A stretch of 64,000 bases of DNA from Streptomyces solicavernae (lineage in GTDB: Bacteria > Actinomycetota > Actinomycetes > Streptomycetales > Streptomycetaceae): assembly GCF_029968095.1 (NCBI RefSeq), contig NZ_JASCIR010000020.1:59064-123063 (forward strand). Reading direction: 5' to 3'. Both the position numbers and the translations under genes were made by a program. A model generated the notes under the pieces. That model made no database searches. It worked only from the letters and a program-made list of their open reading frames with translations, and was not told the origin of the DNA. Below are positions 35,082-44,091 of the stretch, in pieces (the first letter of the stretch is position 1; each line of letters begins with the position of its first letter).

Positions 35082-35133
35082 GACCACCCCCTCTCTTTAA
35101 TGGTCTTAACGACTATAAAGAGAGGGGGTGGTC
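35082..35133. promoter_or_regulatory. 18-bp perfect inverted repeat upstream of nrtR-like gene
   Basis: Arms GACCACCCCCTCTCTTTA and its exact complement at 35082..35099 and 35116..35133, with a 16-nt centre. The centre contains an ATGGTC-TTAAC-GACTAT dyad (35100..35116), which resembles NrtR operators as I recall them. It could be an operator, an RNA hairpin hiding the Shine-Dalgarno, or the rluB terminator. Confidence 0.7.
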
Positions 35134-35169
35134 TCGCACAAGGGAGTGGTCCCGTACAAGAGGTTTCGG

Positions 35170-36333
35170 CTACAGATCGACCTCGCGCATCAGCATCCCG
35201 ACCTCCGTGTTCGAGAGCCGCCGCAGCCAGCCCGACTTCTGGTCGCCGAGCGTGATCGGCCCGAAGGAGACCCGCACCAGCTTCTCCACCGGGAACCCGG
35301 CCTCCGCGAGCATCCGCCGCACGATGTGCTTGCGGCCCTCGTGCAGCGTGACCTCGACCAGGTAGTTCTTGCCGGTCTGCTCGACCACCCGGAAGTGGTC
35401 CGCGCGCGCGTACCCGTCCTCCAGCTGGATGCCGTCCTTGAGCTGCTTGCCCAGGTCGCGCGGGATGGGCCCGACGATCGCGGCGAGGTAGGTCTTCTTC
35501 ACGCCGTACTTCGGGTGGGTCAGGCGGTGCGCCAGCTCGCCGTGGTTGGTGAGCAGGATGACGCCCTCGGTCTCGGTGTCGAGCCGCCCCACGTGGAAGA
35601 GCCGCGTCTCACGGTTCTGGACGTAGTCCCCGAGGCACTGCCGCCCCTCCGGGTCCTCCATCGTGGAGACGACTCCGGCGGGCTTGTTCAGCGAGAAGAA
35701 CTGGTACGACTGGGTGGCGACGGTCAGGCCGTCCACGCGGATCTCGTCCTTCTCGGGTTCGACCCGGAGCCCCTGCTCCAGGACGATCTCGCCGTTGACC
35801 TCCACCCGGGCCTGCTCGATCAGCTCCTCGCAGGAGCGCCGCGAGCCGTAGCCCGCGCGGGCGAGCACCTTCTGCAGCCGCTCGCCCTCCTGCTCGGCGC
35901 CGGGGAAGGTCTTGGGCAGCTTCACGTCCTTCTTGCCCGCGTACCGGTCACGGTTGCGCTCCTCGGCGCGCGTCTCGTACTCGCGGGAGCGGGCGGGCGC
36001 GCTGCGGCCCCGGCCGCCCTGGCCGCCCCGGCCCTGACCCTGGCCCTGGCCCTGCGGGCGCTTCGGGCCGCCCTTGGCGCCGCCGCGGGCCGCCCCGCCG
36101 CGGCCCGACTTGGGGCCGTCCTGCGTGGCGCCGGGGCCCACGTCGTAACGCCGCTCCTCGGGGCGCGGCTTCTTCGGACGGCCGCTGCCGCCCTGCCTGT
36201 CGTCGCGCTTGTTACCGGCGCCCCGGTAGTTTCCCCGGCCACCGCTGCCGCCGCTGCCGCCGCGGCCGCCGCTGTTGCCACCACGGCTCCCGCCGTTGTT
36301 TCCGCTGCTGTTCCTGCCGCTGCTGCTTCGCAT
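35170..36333 (-). CDS. rluB: 23S rRNA pseudouridine synthase (RluB/RsuA family)
   Basis: 387 aa. The first ~140 residues are Gly/Arg/Ser/Asn low-complexity (RGG-like), rare outside actinobacteria. Then an S4 RNA-binding domain (RLQKVLARAGYGSRRSCEELI) and the catalytic domain with GRLDTETEGVILLTNHG, where the Asp is the nucleophile. Modifies a uridine in 23S rRNA. ATG at 36333; a TTG just before it is possible. Part of the scpA-scpB-rluB run. Confidence 0.92.
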   Translation of the reverse strand: MRSSSGRNSSGNNGGSRGGNSGGRGGSGGSGGRGNYRGAGNKRDDRQGGSGRPKKPRPEERRYDVGPGATQDGPKSGRGGAARGGAKGGPKRPQGQGQGQGRGGQGGRGRSAPARSREYETRAEERNRDRYAGKKDVKLPKTFPGAEQEGERLQKVLARAGYGSRRSCEELIEQARVEVNGEIVLEQGLRVEPEKDEIRVDGLTVATQSYQFFSLNKPAGVVSTMEDPEGRQCLGDYVQNRETRLFHVGRLDTETEGVILLTNHGELAHRLTHPKYGVKKTYLAAIVGPIPRDLGKQLKDGIQLEDGYARADHFRVVEQTGKNYLVEVTLHEGRKHIVRRMLAEAGFPVEKLVRVSFGPITLGDQKSGWLRRLSNTEVGMLMREVDL

Positions 36334-36368
36334 CAAATTTCCGTTAGTCGTCCGCGTCTAGCCGTCTG

Positions 36369-37022
36369 CTAGTCGTCTGCGTCCTCGATACCCGGCGCGT
36401 CGGGTGCGTCCGGGTCGAACGACGGCACGCCTTCCTGCGTCTCGCCCTCGATCGCGTCCGCCTCGGGGAGGAAGGGCGCGAGCTCCGGCAGCTCGTCCAG
36501 GCCGCGCAGGCCCATCCGCTCCAGGAAGTAGTTCGTCGTCCTGTACAGGATCGCACCTGTTTCGGGTTCCGCGCCCGCCTCCTCCACCAGGCCCCGCTGC
36601 AGCAGGGTCCGCATGACCCCGTCGCAGTTCACTCCGCGTACGGCGGAGACCCGGGAGCGGCTGACCGGCTGGCGGTACGCGACCACGGCCAGGGTCTCCA
36701 GGGCCGCCTGGGTGAGCCGGGCCTGCTGCCCGTCCAGGACGAAGCCCTCCACGGCCGCCGCGTACTCGGGCCGGGTGTAGAACCGCCAGCCCCCGGCGAC
36801 GAACCGCAGCTCGAAGCCGCGCCGCTGGGCCGTGTACGCGTCGGCCAGCTCCCGCAGCGCGAGCGCCACCTCGCGCGGGCGCCGCTGCAGCACCTTCGCC
36901 AGGTGCTCCTCGGTGGCCGGCTCGTCGACGACCATCAGGACGGCCTCCAGGGCGGGCTTGAGGTCGAGCGCGGCGACCTGGGGCAGCCCGGCCGGTGTCT
37001 CGGTGCTCCGCTCGGTGCTCAC
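36369..37022 (-). CDS. scpB: Segregation and condensation protein B
   Basis: 217 aa. Two winged-helix domains: LKPALEAVLMVVDEPATEEHLAKVL and TQAALETLAVVAYRQPVSRSRVSAVRGV, the latter being the ScpB signature. Acidic C-terminal tail. Forms the SMC-ScpA-ScpB condensin. GTG overlaps the scpA stop (GTGA). Confidence 0.95.
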   Translation of the reverse strand: MSTERSTETPAGLPQVAALDLKPALEAVLMVVDEPATEEHLAKVLQRRPREVALALRELADAYTAQRRGFELRFVAGGWRFYTRPEYAAAVEGFVLDGQQARLTQAALETLAVVAYRQPVSRSRVSAVRGVNCDGVMRTLLQRGLVEEAGAEPETGAILYRTTNYFLERMGLRGLDELPELAPFLPEADAIEGETQEGVPSFDPDAPDAPGIEDADD

Positions 37023-38233
37023 GCGCCGTCCTCCGCTCGCTCGGCTGTCTTCTCGTCGGGTACCTCGGGCGGCCGGTCGAACTCGTCCGTGACCTGCGGC
37101 CCGGCCCCCTCGCCGCCGGTCCAGCGCACGGTCAGCTCGCCCAGCGCCTCGTCCTGGTCCAGCGTCACGGCCTTCTCCCGGTACAGCTCAAGCAGCGCCA
37201 GGAACCGGGCGACGACGGTCAGCGTGTCCGGCGCGTCCTCGATCAGCACCCGGAAGCCGGCCTCCCCCGCCTCCCGCAGCCGCGCCACGACGACCTCGGC
37301 CTGTTCTTGTACGGACACGAGCGGCGCGTGGATGTGGTCGACGTACACCTGCGGCTTGGGCTTCGGCTGCATCGCCTTCACGGCGAGCTTGGCGAACCCC
37401 TCGGCGCCGATGCTGATGACCACCTCGGGCAGCAGCTCGGCGTGGAGCGGTTCAAGGCCGACCGTACGCGGATACCGGCGGGCCTCGTCGTCGAGCCGCG
37501 CGTTGAAGATGTCCGCGATCTGTTTGTACGCGCGGTACTGGAGCAGCCGCGCGAACAGCAGGTCCCGCGCCTCCAGGAGCGCGAGGTCCGCCTCGTCCTC
37601 GACCTCGGCGGCGGGCAGCAGCCGTGCGGCCTTCAGGTCGAGCAGCGTCGCGGCGACGACAAGGAACTCGGTGGTCTGGTCGAGGTCCCAGTCGGGCCCC
37701 ATGGCCCGGATGTGCGCCATGAACTCGTCGGTGACCCTGGAGAGCGCGACCTCGGTGACGTCCAGCTTGTGCTTGGAGATCAGCTGCAGCAGCAGGTCGA
37801 ACGGCCCCTCGAAGTTGTCGAGCCGAACCTTGAACCGCCCGTCCTCCACGGGGACTTCACCTTGGCCCCCAGCCGGGACCTCGGGCTCGGCCCCGGGCTC
37901 GGACTCGGACCCGGCCTCGGGCTCGCGCTCGGGCTCGCGCTCGGACCCGGCCTCGGACGAGGGCTCAGCCGCAGCCCCGGGCCCGGCCTCGGCCAGTGGC
38001 TCAGCCTCGGCCTCCGGGGCGGCTCCGGCAAGCGCCACGCCGTCCGGGCCCGGCACCGACCCGGCTTCCGGCCCCGCCTCGGGCAGAGACCCGGCCTCAG
38101 GCGCAGGCGCAGGCACAGCCTCCGAACGCGATGCGGCCCCCCGAGCCGCCCCCGGCCCCCGGCCCAGTGCGCGCCGGCGGCCGGGGCGGGGCGGTTCGGT
38201 GGGGGCTGCGGAGGAGTCGTCGGTCGTCGGCAT
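37019..38233 (-). CDS. scpA: Segregation and condensation protein A with long acidic N-terminus
   Basis: 404 aa, well above the 250-270 typical of ScpA. Residues 1 to about 128 are Pro/Ala/Glu-rich repeats (EPEREPEAGSESEPGAEPE). The ScpA kleisin proper starts at FKVRLDNFEGPFDLLLQLI and ends with the winged-helix FLALLELYREKAVTLDQDE. Links SMC heads in the condensin complex. Confidence 0.94.
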   Translation of the reverse strand: MPTTDDSSAAPTEPPRPGRRRALGRGPGAARGAASRSEAVPAPAPEAGSLPEAGPEAGSVPGPDGVALAGAAPEAEAEPLAEAGPGAAAEPSSEAGSEREPEREPEAGSESEPGAEPEVPAGGQGEVPVEDGRFKVRLDNFEGPFDLLLQLISKHKLDVTEVALSRVTDEFMAHIRAMGPDWDLDQTTEFLVVAATLLDLKAARLLPAAEVEDEADLALLEARDLLFARLLQYRAYKQIADIFNARLDDEARRYPRTVGLEPLHAELLPEVVISIGAEGFAKLAVKAMQPKPKPQVYVDHIHAPLVSVQEQAEVVVARLREAGEAGFRVLIEDAPDTLTVVARFLALLELYREKAVTLDQDEALGELTVRWTGGEGAGPQVTDEFDRPPEVPDEKTAERAEDGA

Positions 38234-38330
38234 CGCGGTCCAGGGAGCGGGCGGGGAACGTACGAACGCGTACGAACCGGCAGGTTATCGTCCCCGCGCT
38301 CCCGCCCGGGGACCCGGCGCGTGCGGCGGA

Positions 38331-38966
38331 TCAGCGGCCGCGCAGGCGCCGTACGAGGATGCTCGCCTCGCCGCGGGACTCCAGGTCCGCGAGGACGACG
38401 GCGACGGCCTCGCGCACGATGCGGCCGCGGTCGACCGCGAGCCCGTGCTCGCCGCGCAGCACGAGGCGCGCGTGTTCGAGGTCCATCAGCTCCTCGGCGG
38501 AGACGTAGACGGTGATCTTCTCGTCGTGCCGCTCGCGGCCGCTGGGGCGGCGGGCGGCGGCCCGGCCGCGGCGCCGGGCGGGCTGGCCCGCGGTGCCGTT
38601 GGCCGATGCGGGCGGCTGGCGCCGGCCGGAGCGCTCGCCCGGCTTCTCGCCTTCGCCGACGCGGCTGCGATGTTCACCGGCACCCGACTCGGCCTCGGCG
38701 GCGGTGTGTTCGGCGCTCCGGCCGCCGTCCCCCGAGGCCGCGTCCGACTTGGCCTCCCCCTTGGCGTCCGCCTTGGCATCCTCGTCGGAGGCCGCCGCCG
38801 CGGCGTCGCTCTCGCCCGCGGGTGCGGGCACGCGCGCCTCACCGTTGGTCTGGCGGCGGCCTGTCCTGGGCGAGTTGGGCGAGTTGGGCGAGGACGCCTG
38901 CAGCGCCATCCCCCCGGTCGTACGGAACAGCTCGTCGGCCCCGGGCAGACTCACTCGGCGTGACAC
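38331..38966 (-). CDS. RHH-like small protein coupled to ParA
   Basis: 211 aa. Long disordered Ala/Asp/Glu/Arg region (to about 145), then a compact C-terminal domain EKITVYVSAEELMDLEHARLVLRGEHGL...IVREAVAVVLADLESRG, which reads like a ribbon-helix-helix/CopG-type DNA-binding unit (beta strand then two helices). The GTG at 38966 lies 16 nt inside parA, so both are co-translated. It is the likely DNA-binding or adaptor partner of the ParA ATPase. The fold is inferred, not shown. Confidence 0.7.
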   Translation of the reverse strand: MSRRVSLPGADELFRTTGGMALQASSPNSPNSPRTGRRQTNGEARVPAPAGESDAAAAASDEDAKADAKGEAKSDAASGDGGRSAEHTAAEAESGAGEHRSRVGEGEKPGERSGRRQPPASANGTAGQPARRRGRAAARRPSGRERHDEKITVYVSAEELMDLEHARLVLRGEHGLAVDRGRIVREAVAVVLADLESRGEASILVRRLRGR

Positions 38967-40147
38967 CGGGCGAGCACCTCCCTGGCGAGCTGGCGATAGG
39001 CGGCCGCACCCACGGAGTTGGAGGCGTACGTCGTGATCGGCTCACCGGCGACCGTGGTCTCCGGGAAGCGGACCGTGCGCCCGATGACCGTGTGGTAGAC
39101 GTGATTGTCGAAGGCCTCCACCACGCGGGCGAGCACCTCGCGGCTGTGCACCGTGCGCGAGTCGTACATCGTGGCGAGGATGCCGTCCAACTCCAGGTCG
39201 GGGTTGAGGCGTTCCTGCACCTTCTCGATGGTCTCGGTCAGCAGGGCGACACCGCGCAGCGCGAAGAACTCGCACTCCAGCGGGACGATCACCTTGTGCG
39301 CGGCGGTGAGCGCGTTGACCGTGAGCAGGCCGAGCGAGGGCTGGCAGTCGATCACGATGTAGTCGTAGTCCTGCATGAGCGGCTTGAGCGCCCGCTGCAG
39401 GGTGGACTCGCGCGCGACCTCGGAGACCAGCTGGACCTCGGCGGCCGAGAGGTCGATGTTGCTCGGCAGCAGGTCCATGTTGGGGACGGCGGTCTTCAGG
39501 AGCACCTCGTCCGCCGCCATGCCCCGCTCCATGAGCAGGTTGTAGACGGTGAGGTCGAGCTCCATCGGGTTCACCCCGAGGCCGACCGAGAGCGCGCCCT
39601 GCGGGTCGAAGTCGACCAGGAGGACCCGGCGTCCGTACTCCGCGAGCGCGGCACCCAGGTTGATGGTCGACGTGGTCTTGCCGACGCCGCCCTTCTGGTT
39701 GCACATCGCGATGATCTTCGCGGGGCCGTGATCGGTCAGCGGGCCCGGGATCGGGAAGTACGGCAGCGGGCGTCCCGTCGGGCCGATCCGCTCGCGGCGC
39801 TGGCGGGCAGCGTCGGGGGCGAGAGTGGCCGCGTACTCGGGGTCGGGCTCGTACTCGGCGTCGGGGTCGTAGAAGTGCCCCTCGGGCAACTCGTCGTAGT
39901 CGGCGAAGTGTGTGGAGTTCTCGCCACTCGGGTCGCCGGCCATGGCGTTCACTTGATGGCCATCCATGCTCTGGTGGGCTGAAAGCGTCGGCTGCGGACG
40001 CTGCGTCGCGTGCGTGCGCTCGGGGTTCTGGTGGTCGGCGTGGGTACGGACGGCGACGGAGCCGACGGCCTCGCGCCCCTCGGAACCCGATCCCTGCGCC
40101 GGCATTCCTGGTTGACCACCCCCGGGAGTAAATGTCGACTCATTCAC
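38951..40147 (-). CDS. ParA-family ATPase with N-terminal extension
   Basis: 398 aa. Residues 1 to about 140 are a hydrophilic extension with acidic/Tyr-rich EGHFYDPDAEYEPDPEY. The ATPase has the deviant Walker A CNQKGGVGKTTSTINLG (~149), Walker A' VLLVDFDPQGALSVGLG and Walker B YIVIDCQPSLGLLT. Such ATPases move or position DNA or protein cargo. No parB or parS site is nearby, so this is not the oriC parAB pair. GTG start at 40147 with AAGGAGG 11 nt upstream. Confidence 0.92.
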   Translation of the reverse strand: MNESTFTPGGGQPGMPAQGSGSEGREAVGSVAVRTHADHQNPERTHATQRPQPTLSAHQSMDGHQVNAMAGDPSGENSTHFADYDELPEGHFYDPDAEYEPDPEYAATLAPDAARQRRERIGPTGRPLPYFPIPGPLTDHGPAKIIAMCNQKGGVGKTTSTINLGAALAEYGRRVLLVDFDPQGALSVGLGVNPMELDLTVYNLLMERGMAADEVLLKTAVPNMDLLPSNIDLSAAEVQLVSEVARESTLQRALKPLMQDYDYIVIDCQPSLGLLTVNALTAAHKVIVPLECEFFALRGVALLTETIEKVQERLNPDLELDGILATMYDSRTVHSREVLARVVEAFDNHVYHTVIGRTVRFPETTVAGEPITTYASNSVGAAAYRQLAREVLARCHAE

Positions 40148-40482
40148 AAGTCGTCTTACCTCCTTGGTGACCAGGAAACTTCTAGATAGGTCAGCGTGGC
40201 ACCATGCCGACGGTTGGCGACTCTATGGCGTGTCACCGCTCCGCAGCAACACAATCCGCCGGACCCGGCACGATGTGTCGGCATCCGAACACCCCTGTGT
40301 CAAGGGTGCACAGGGGCTTCCAGGGGTGTTTCGCCGGTGTGCGAAACGGTTAAAGGGTTACGTTCGACGCGAGTTGACCGAGTCTCGCAAAGTGACCCGA
40401 TACACAGCGGGCCGGACCTTGACGAGCAAGGTCCGGCCGCACGCGCGTGGTTGACGTCGCGCGTTGACGCAAGGATTGTCGA
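40148..40482. other. Intergenic region between ald and parA
   Basis: 335 bp, no gene supported. Contains the ald terminator (40410..40438) and, nearer parA, an A/T-richer stretch around TCTAGATAGG that probably includes the parA promoter. Confidence 0.55.
40410..40438 (-). terminator. ald terminator
   Basis: Perfect 12-bp stem GGCCGGACCTTG / CAAGGTCCGGCC with a 5-nt loop, 45 nt after the ald stop. Confidence 0.7.
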
Positions 40483-41598
40483 CTAGCCGAGAAGGGTGCT
40501 CAGTTCGACGTGCTCCAGGCCGTGCGCCTCGGCCACGGAGCCGTAAACCACCTTGCCGTCATGGGTGTTGAGGCCGAGCGCGAGCGCCGGGTCACGGCGC
40601 AGCGCCTCGGCCCAGCCGCGGTTGGCGAGCTCCACGATGTACGGCAGCGTCGCGTTGGTCAGCGCGTACGTCGAGGTGTTCGGGACGGCGCCGGGCATGT
40701 TGGCGACGCAGTAGAAGACCGAGTTGTGGATCTTGAAGGTCGGCTCGGCGTGGGTGGTCGGACGCGAGTCCTCGAAGCAGCCGCCCTGGTCGATCGCGAT
40801 GTCGACAAGGACACTTCCCGGCTTCATCTTGGCGACCAGCTCGTTGGTGACCAGCTTCGGGGCCTTGGCGCCCGGGATGAGCACGGCGCCGATGACGAGG
40901 TCGGCCTCGATGACGGCCTTCTCCAGCTCGTAGGCGTTGGAGACGATCGTCTGCACCTTGGTGCCGAAGATCCTGTCGGCCTCGCGGAGCTTGTTGATGT
41001 CCTTGTCGAGCAGGGTCACGTGGAAGCCCATGCCGACGGCGATCTGGGTGGCGTTCCAGCCGGAGACGCCGCCGCCGATCACGACGGCCTTGCCGGCCTG
41101 GGTGCCGGGGACGCCGCCGGGCAGCACGCCGCGGCCGCCGTTGAAGGCCATCAGGTGGTACGCGCCGACCTGCGGGGCCAGGCGGCCCGCGACCTCGGAC
41201 ATCGGGGCGAGCAGCGGCAGGGCACGGTTCGCGGTCTCGACGGTCTCGTACGCAATGGCCGTGGTGCCGGACTCCAGGAGGGCGTCCGTGCACTCCTTGG
41301 AGGCGGCCAGGTGCAGGTAGGTGAAGAGCGTCTGGTCCTTGCGGAGGCGGTGGTACTCCTCGGCGATCGGCTCCTTGACCTTCAGGAGCAGGTCGGCGGT
41401 GGCCCAGACCTCGTCGGCGGTGGGCAGGATCTGCGCGCCGGCGGCGACGAACTCGTCGTCCGTGATCGAGGAGCCGACACCGGCGTTCTGCTCGATGACG
41501 ACCTGGTGGCCGTGGCGCACCAGCTCGTGCACACCGGCGGGGGTGATCGCCACCCGGAACTCGTTGTTCTTGACCTCGCGGGGGATGCCGACCTTCAT
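40483..41598 (-). CDS. ald: L-alanine dehydrogenase
   Basis: 371 aa, standard length. MKVGIPREVKNNEFRVA with the catalytic Lys in VKEP (~75) and His in TYLHLA (~96); NAD-binding VIGGGVSGWNATQIA (~170); C-terminal NTSTYALTNATLPY. Interconverts alanine with pyruvate and ammonia. A TAGACA-16-TAGACT promoter lies about 105 nt upstream. The ATG is 1 nt beyond a GTGATCCACG leader. Confidence 0.97.
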   Translation of the reverse strand: MKVGIPREVKNNEFRVAITPAGVHELVRHGHQVVIEQNAGVGSSITDDEFVAAGAQILPTADEVWATADLLLKVKEPIAEEYHRLRKDQTLFTYLHLAASKECTDALLESGTTAIAYETVETANRALPLLAPMSEVAGRLAPQVGAYHLMAFNGGRGVLPGGVPGTQAGKAVVIGGGVSGWNATQIAVGMGFHVTLLDKDINKLREADRIFGTKVQTIVSNAYELEKAVIEADLVIGAVLIPGAKAPKLVTNELVAKMKPGSVLVDIAIDQGGCFEDSRPTTHAEPTFKIHNSVFYCVANMPGAVPNTSTYALTNATLPYIVELANRGWAEALRRDPALALGLNTHDGKVVYGSVAEAHGLEHVELSTLLG

Positions 41599-41702
41599 CG
41601 TGGATCACGGTCCTTGGCTCAGGGGATTTTTCAGGCAATGAAACACATACCCGTATGCGCTGCGGCACAACGGGAGACACCACGAAAGAACGCGGCGGAG
41701 CC

Positions 41703-41730
41703 AGTCTAATGAAGGATTTTGAGCTGTCTA
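41703..41730 (-). promoter_or_regulatory. Candidate sigma-HrdB-type promoter of ald
   Basis: TAGACA (-35, 41730..41725), 16-bp spacer, TAGACT (-10, 41708..41703), giving a leader of roughly 95-100 nt before the ald ATG. Confidence 0.5.
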
Positions 41731-41782
41731 GCCTTTCAAAGCATCAATCTTCCAGAGCTGCACTGCGGATTTCGCAGGCGGA

Positions 41783-43900
41783 TCATCCGGCCTGGGCTTC
41801 GGAGCCCTGTTCGACGCCCAGAGTGACCGCATCTTCGGATCCCGTGGCGGAACCGGCCGGGGCCGGCTCTTCTTCCAGCATGCGCTCGGCGGCGGAGCGG
41901 TGCAGCCCGGCGGAGGCGCTGTCGCCGAGCCGGTCGAGGGTGTCCGCGAGCCGGAGCTGCAGCGCGGCCTGAAGGCGTACGTCCTGCGCCTGCCGCGCCC
42001 ACTCCACCGCCTCCTGGCAGGTGCGCAGCGACTCCTCGGGCCGGCCCGCGTACTCCTGCACCCGGGCCATCTCGCTCAACGCCCTTGCGTACGCGGGGAT
42101 TTCGCCCGCCCTGCGGTAACCGCTCGCCGCGGAGCGCCAGTTGCGCAGCGCCTCGCCGTACCGACCGGCGTAGGTGAGCGTGGAGCCGATCCGTCCGTAC
42201 AGGCGCGCCGCGTCCAGGCGCTCGCCGCGCGCGAGGCGGTCGCCGAGGGCCCGCCCGAACCAGTCCGCGGCCCGCTGAAGATCGCCCAGCTCCTGGTAGG
42301 CGCCGCCTACGGATTCCATCGCGCGGCCCAGGGCGTACGGGTCCTTCGCGGCCCGCGCGGCGTCCAGCGCGGCCCGATAGCGGGCCAGGGCCTCGCGGGT
42401 GCGGCCGGTGCCGGCGTCCAGATCGCCGAGGTTGAGCAGCGCCGCCGCCCGTTCCCGGGGCAGCTCGCGCCGCTCGGCGACGTCCAGGACGAGGCGGTGG
42501 ATGCCGTACAGGTCGGCGGCCGCCTCGGTGGCGTCGTGCGCGACGAGGGCGCGGGTCAGGGCGGCCATCAGGCGCCGGGCCAGCGTGTCCAGGTCGCCGT
42601 CCGCGACCGCGAGCCGGGCCGAGGCGAGCAGCGCGGGCCGGCGCAGCCGCAGCCAGTCGGCGGCGGCCTGCGGGGAGCCGAAGCGCAGCGCGCGCGGCAG
42701 CCCGGCGAGCCGCCCGCGCGCCGCCGAGCCCTCGGGTTCGGTCACGGCCCGGCAGGAGTGCAGGAGCCGCACCGTCCGCTCCAGCATCCGGGCCCGCGCG
42801 AGCTGCACCTCGCCGGGCCGGTCCTGCGCCTCGGTCAGCGCCCGCAGCAGGGGCTGCAGATGTCCGGGCACGGCGTATTCGGGGCCCTGGGTCAGGTCCG
42901 CGCCGGTACGGCGGAGCAGGCCGAGGCGGGCGAAGTCCTGCAGGGTGGTGGCGGCCGCGGAGACCGAGCAGCCGGCGAGCGCGGAGGCAGTGTGCGGGTC
43001 GGCGAGCCCGGCGGGCGCGAGGGAGAGCAGTCGCAGTATCCGCGCGGCCGGGCCGGGCAGCGCGTCGTACACGAAGCGGAAGATCCGCGCCAGGCTGCCC
43101 GGCGATCCCTGCTCGGCGCTGTCGTCGTCCGGGAGGTTGTGCAGCATCCTGGCCAGCTCCGCGACGGAGGCCTTGGGCCGGTCCGCGAGCCAGCCGCCCG
43201 CGAGGACCAGCGCCGCGGGCTGGTGGCCGCACTGCTCGGCGAGGTGCTCGGCGGCGCGCGGGTCGACCGTGATCCGCACGGACCCGGTGCAGCCGGTGAG
43301 CAGGTCCAGCGCGGACTTGGTGTCGAGGCCGCCGAGCGTGCAGGGGCGGACGTCGGAGATCCCGGTCAGCGGCCCGAGCGAGGTCGCCACGACCAGGCAC
43401 TGCGGGGCGTCCGGGAGCAGCGGATCGACCTGCTCCGCGTCGGCCGCCCCGTCGAGCAGCATCAGGACGCGCCGTACGGCAAGGGCCTCGCGGAGCTTCT
43501 CGGTGAGCTCGTCCTCGGTGGCGCCGGGGGCGGTCGGCACGGACAGGGCGTCGAGGAGTGCGCGGGCGGTGCGCTCGGTGGGGACCGGGCGGCCGTCGGG
43601 CTCGGTGAGGCGGGCGTGCAGCTGTCCGTCGGGGTAGTCGCCGGCGAGCTCGGCGACCAGGCGTTCGGCGAGGGCGGTGCGGCCGGAGCCGGGGCGCCCG
43701 GCGATGAGCAGGACGCGCGCGCGGGCGGGTTTGCGGCCGGAGAGGGTGTCGAGGCCGGTGCGCGCGATGTCGGCCCGCAGCTCCTTCAACTCCCGTTGCC
43801 TGCCGACGAATTCGGGTGTCGCGGGGTCCCGCACCGCCCGTGGTGCGGAGGCCTCCGCCGAGGTCGAGGAGACCTGGGTGTCCACCGCCTGATCCGTCAC
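41783..43900 (-). CDS. STAND/NB-ARC ATPase with TPR domain
   Basis: 705 aa. After a short hydrophilic start, EFVGRQRELKELRADI opens an NB-ARC-like module. The P-loop is AGRPGSGRTALAERL (~92), with Arg replacing the usual Lys; Walker B-like VLMLLDGA follows. A winged-helix-like segment (RILRLLSLAPAG...) comes next, then from about residue 500 a TPR array (LGDLDAGTGRTREALARYRAAL, and repeats). Resembles the sensor half of AfsR/SARP regulators without a DNA-binding domain. GTG at 43900 with GGGAG 8 nt upstream. Ligand and role unknown. Confidence 0.8.
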   Translation of the reverse strand: MTDQAVDTQVSSTSAEASAPRAVRDPATPEFVGRQRELKELRADIARTGLDTLSGRKPARARVLLIAGRPGSGRTALAERLVAELAGDYPDGQLHARLTEPDGRPVPTERTARALLDALSVPTAPGATEDELTEKLREALAVRRVLMLLDGAADAEQVDPLLPDAPQCLVVATSLGPLTGISDVRPCTLGGLDTKSALDLLTGCTGSVRITVDPRAAEHLAEQCGHQPAALVLAGGWLADRPKASVAELARMLHNLPDDDSAEQGSPGSLARIFRFVYDALPGPAARILRLLSLAPAGLADPHTASALAGCSVSAAATTLQDFARLGLLRRTGADLTQGPEYAVPGHLQPLLRALTEAQDRPGEVQLARARMLERTVRLLHSCRAVTEPEGSAARGRLAGLPRALRFGSPQAAADWLRLRRPALLASARLAVADGDLDTLARRLMAALTRALVAHDATEAAADLYGIHRLVLDVAERRELPRERAAALLNLGDLDAGTGRTREALARYRAALDAARAAKDPYALGRAMESVGGAYQELGDLQRAADWFGRALGDRLARGERLDAARLYGRIGSTLTYAGRYGEALRNWRSAASGYRRAGEIPAYARALSEMARVQEYAGRPEESLRTCQEAVEWARQAQDVRLQAALQLRLADTLDRLGDSASAGLHRSAAERMLEEEPAPAGSATGSEDAVTLGVEQGSEAQAG

Positions 43901-44091
43901 GGGCCACGCTCCCGTCCAGCTGCGCACAGAGCCCGTCCGCGGTCGCGGGACGGGGAATTCCGAGCGTAGTTCACGCTCCGTGTCGGAACGGGTGGAGCGC
44001 GGCTGGCACATCCCCCGATCGGATCAGGAGATGGTCACACCGGAGAGCTACCGGAGAGCTACCGGAAAGCTGCGGGGGTTCGTCGCCCGGC

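Noticed and set aside
35082..35133. Inverted repeat as nothing more than the rluB terminator
   Set aside because: Possible, but it lacks a T-run, lies 5 nt from the next start codon and has an operator-like centre, so I kept the regulatory reading first.
40148..40482. Attachment site or tRNA in the ald-parA gap
   Set aside because: No cloverleaf, no integrase, no direct-repeat pair found.
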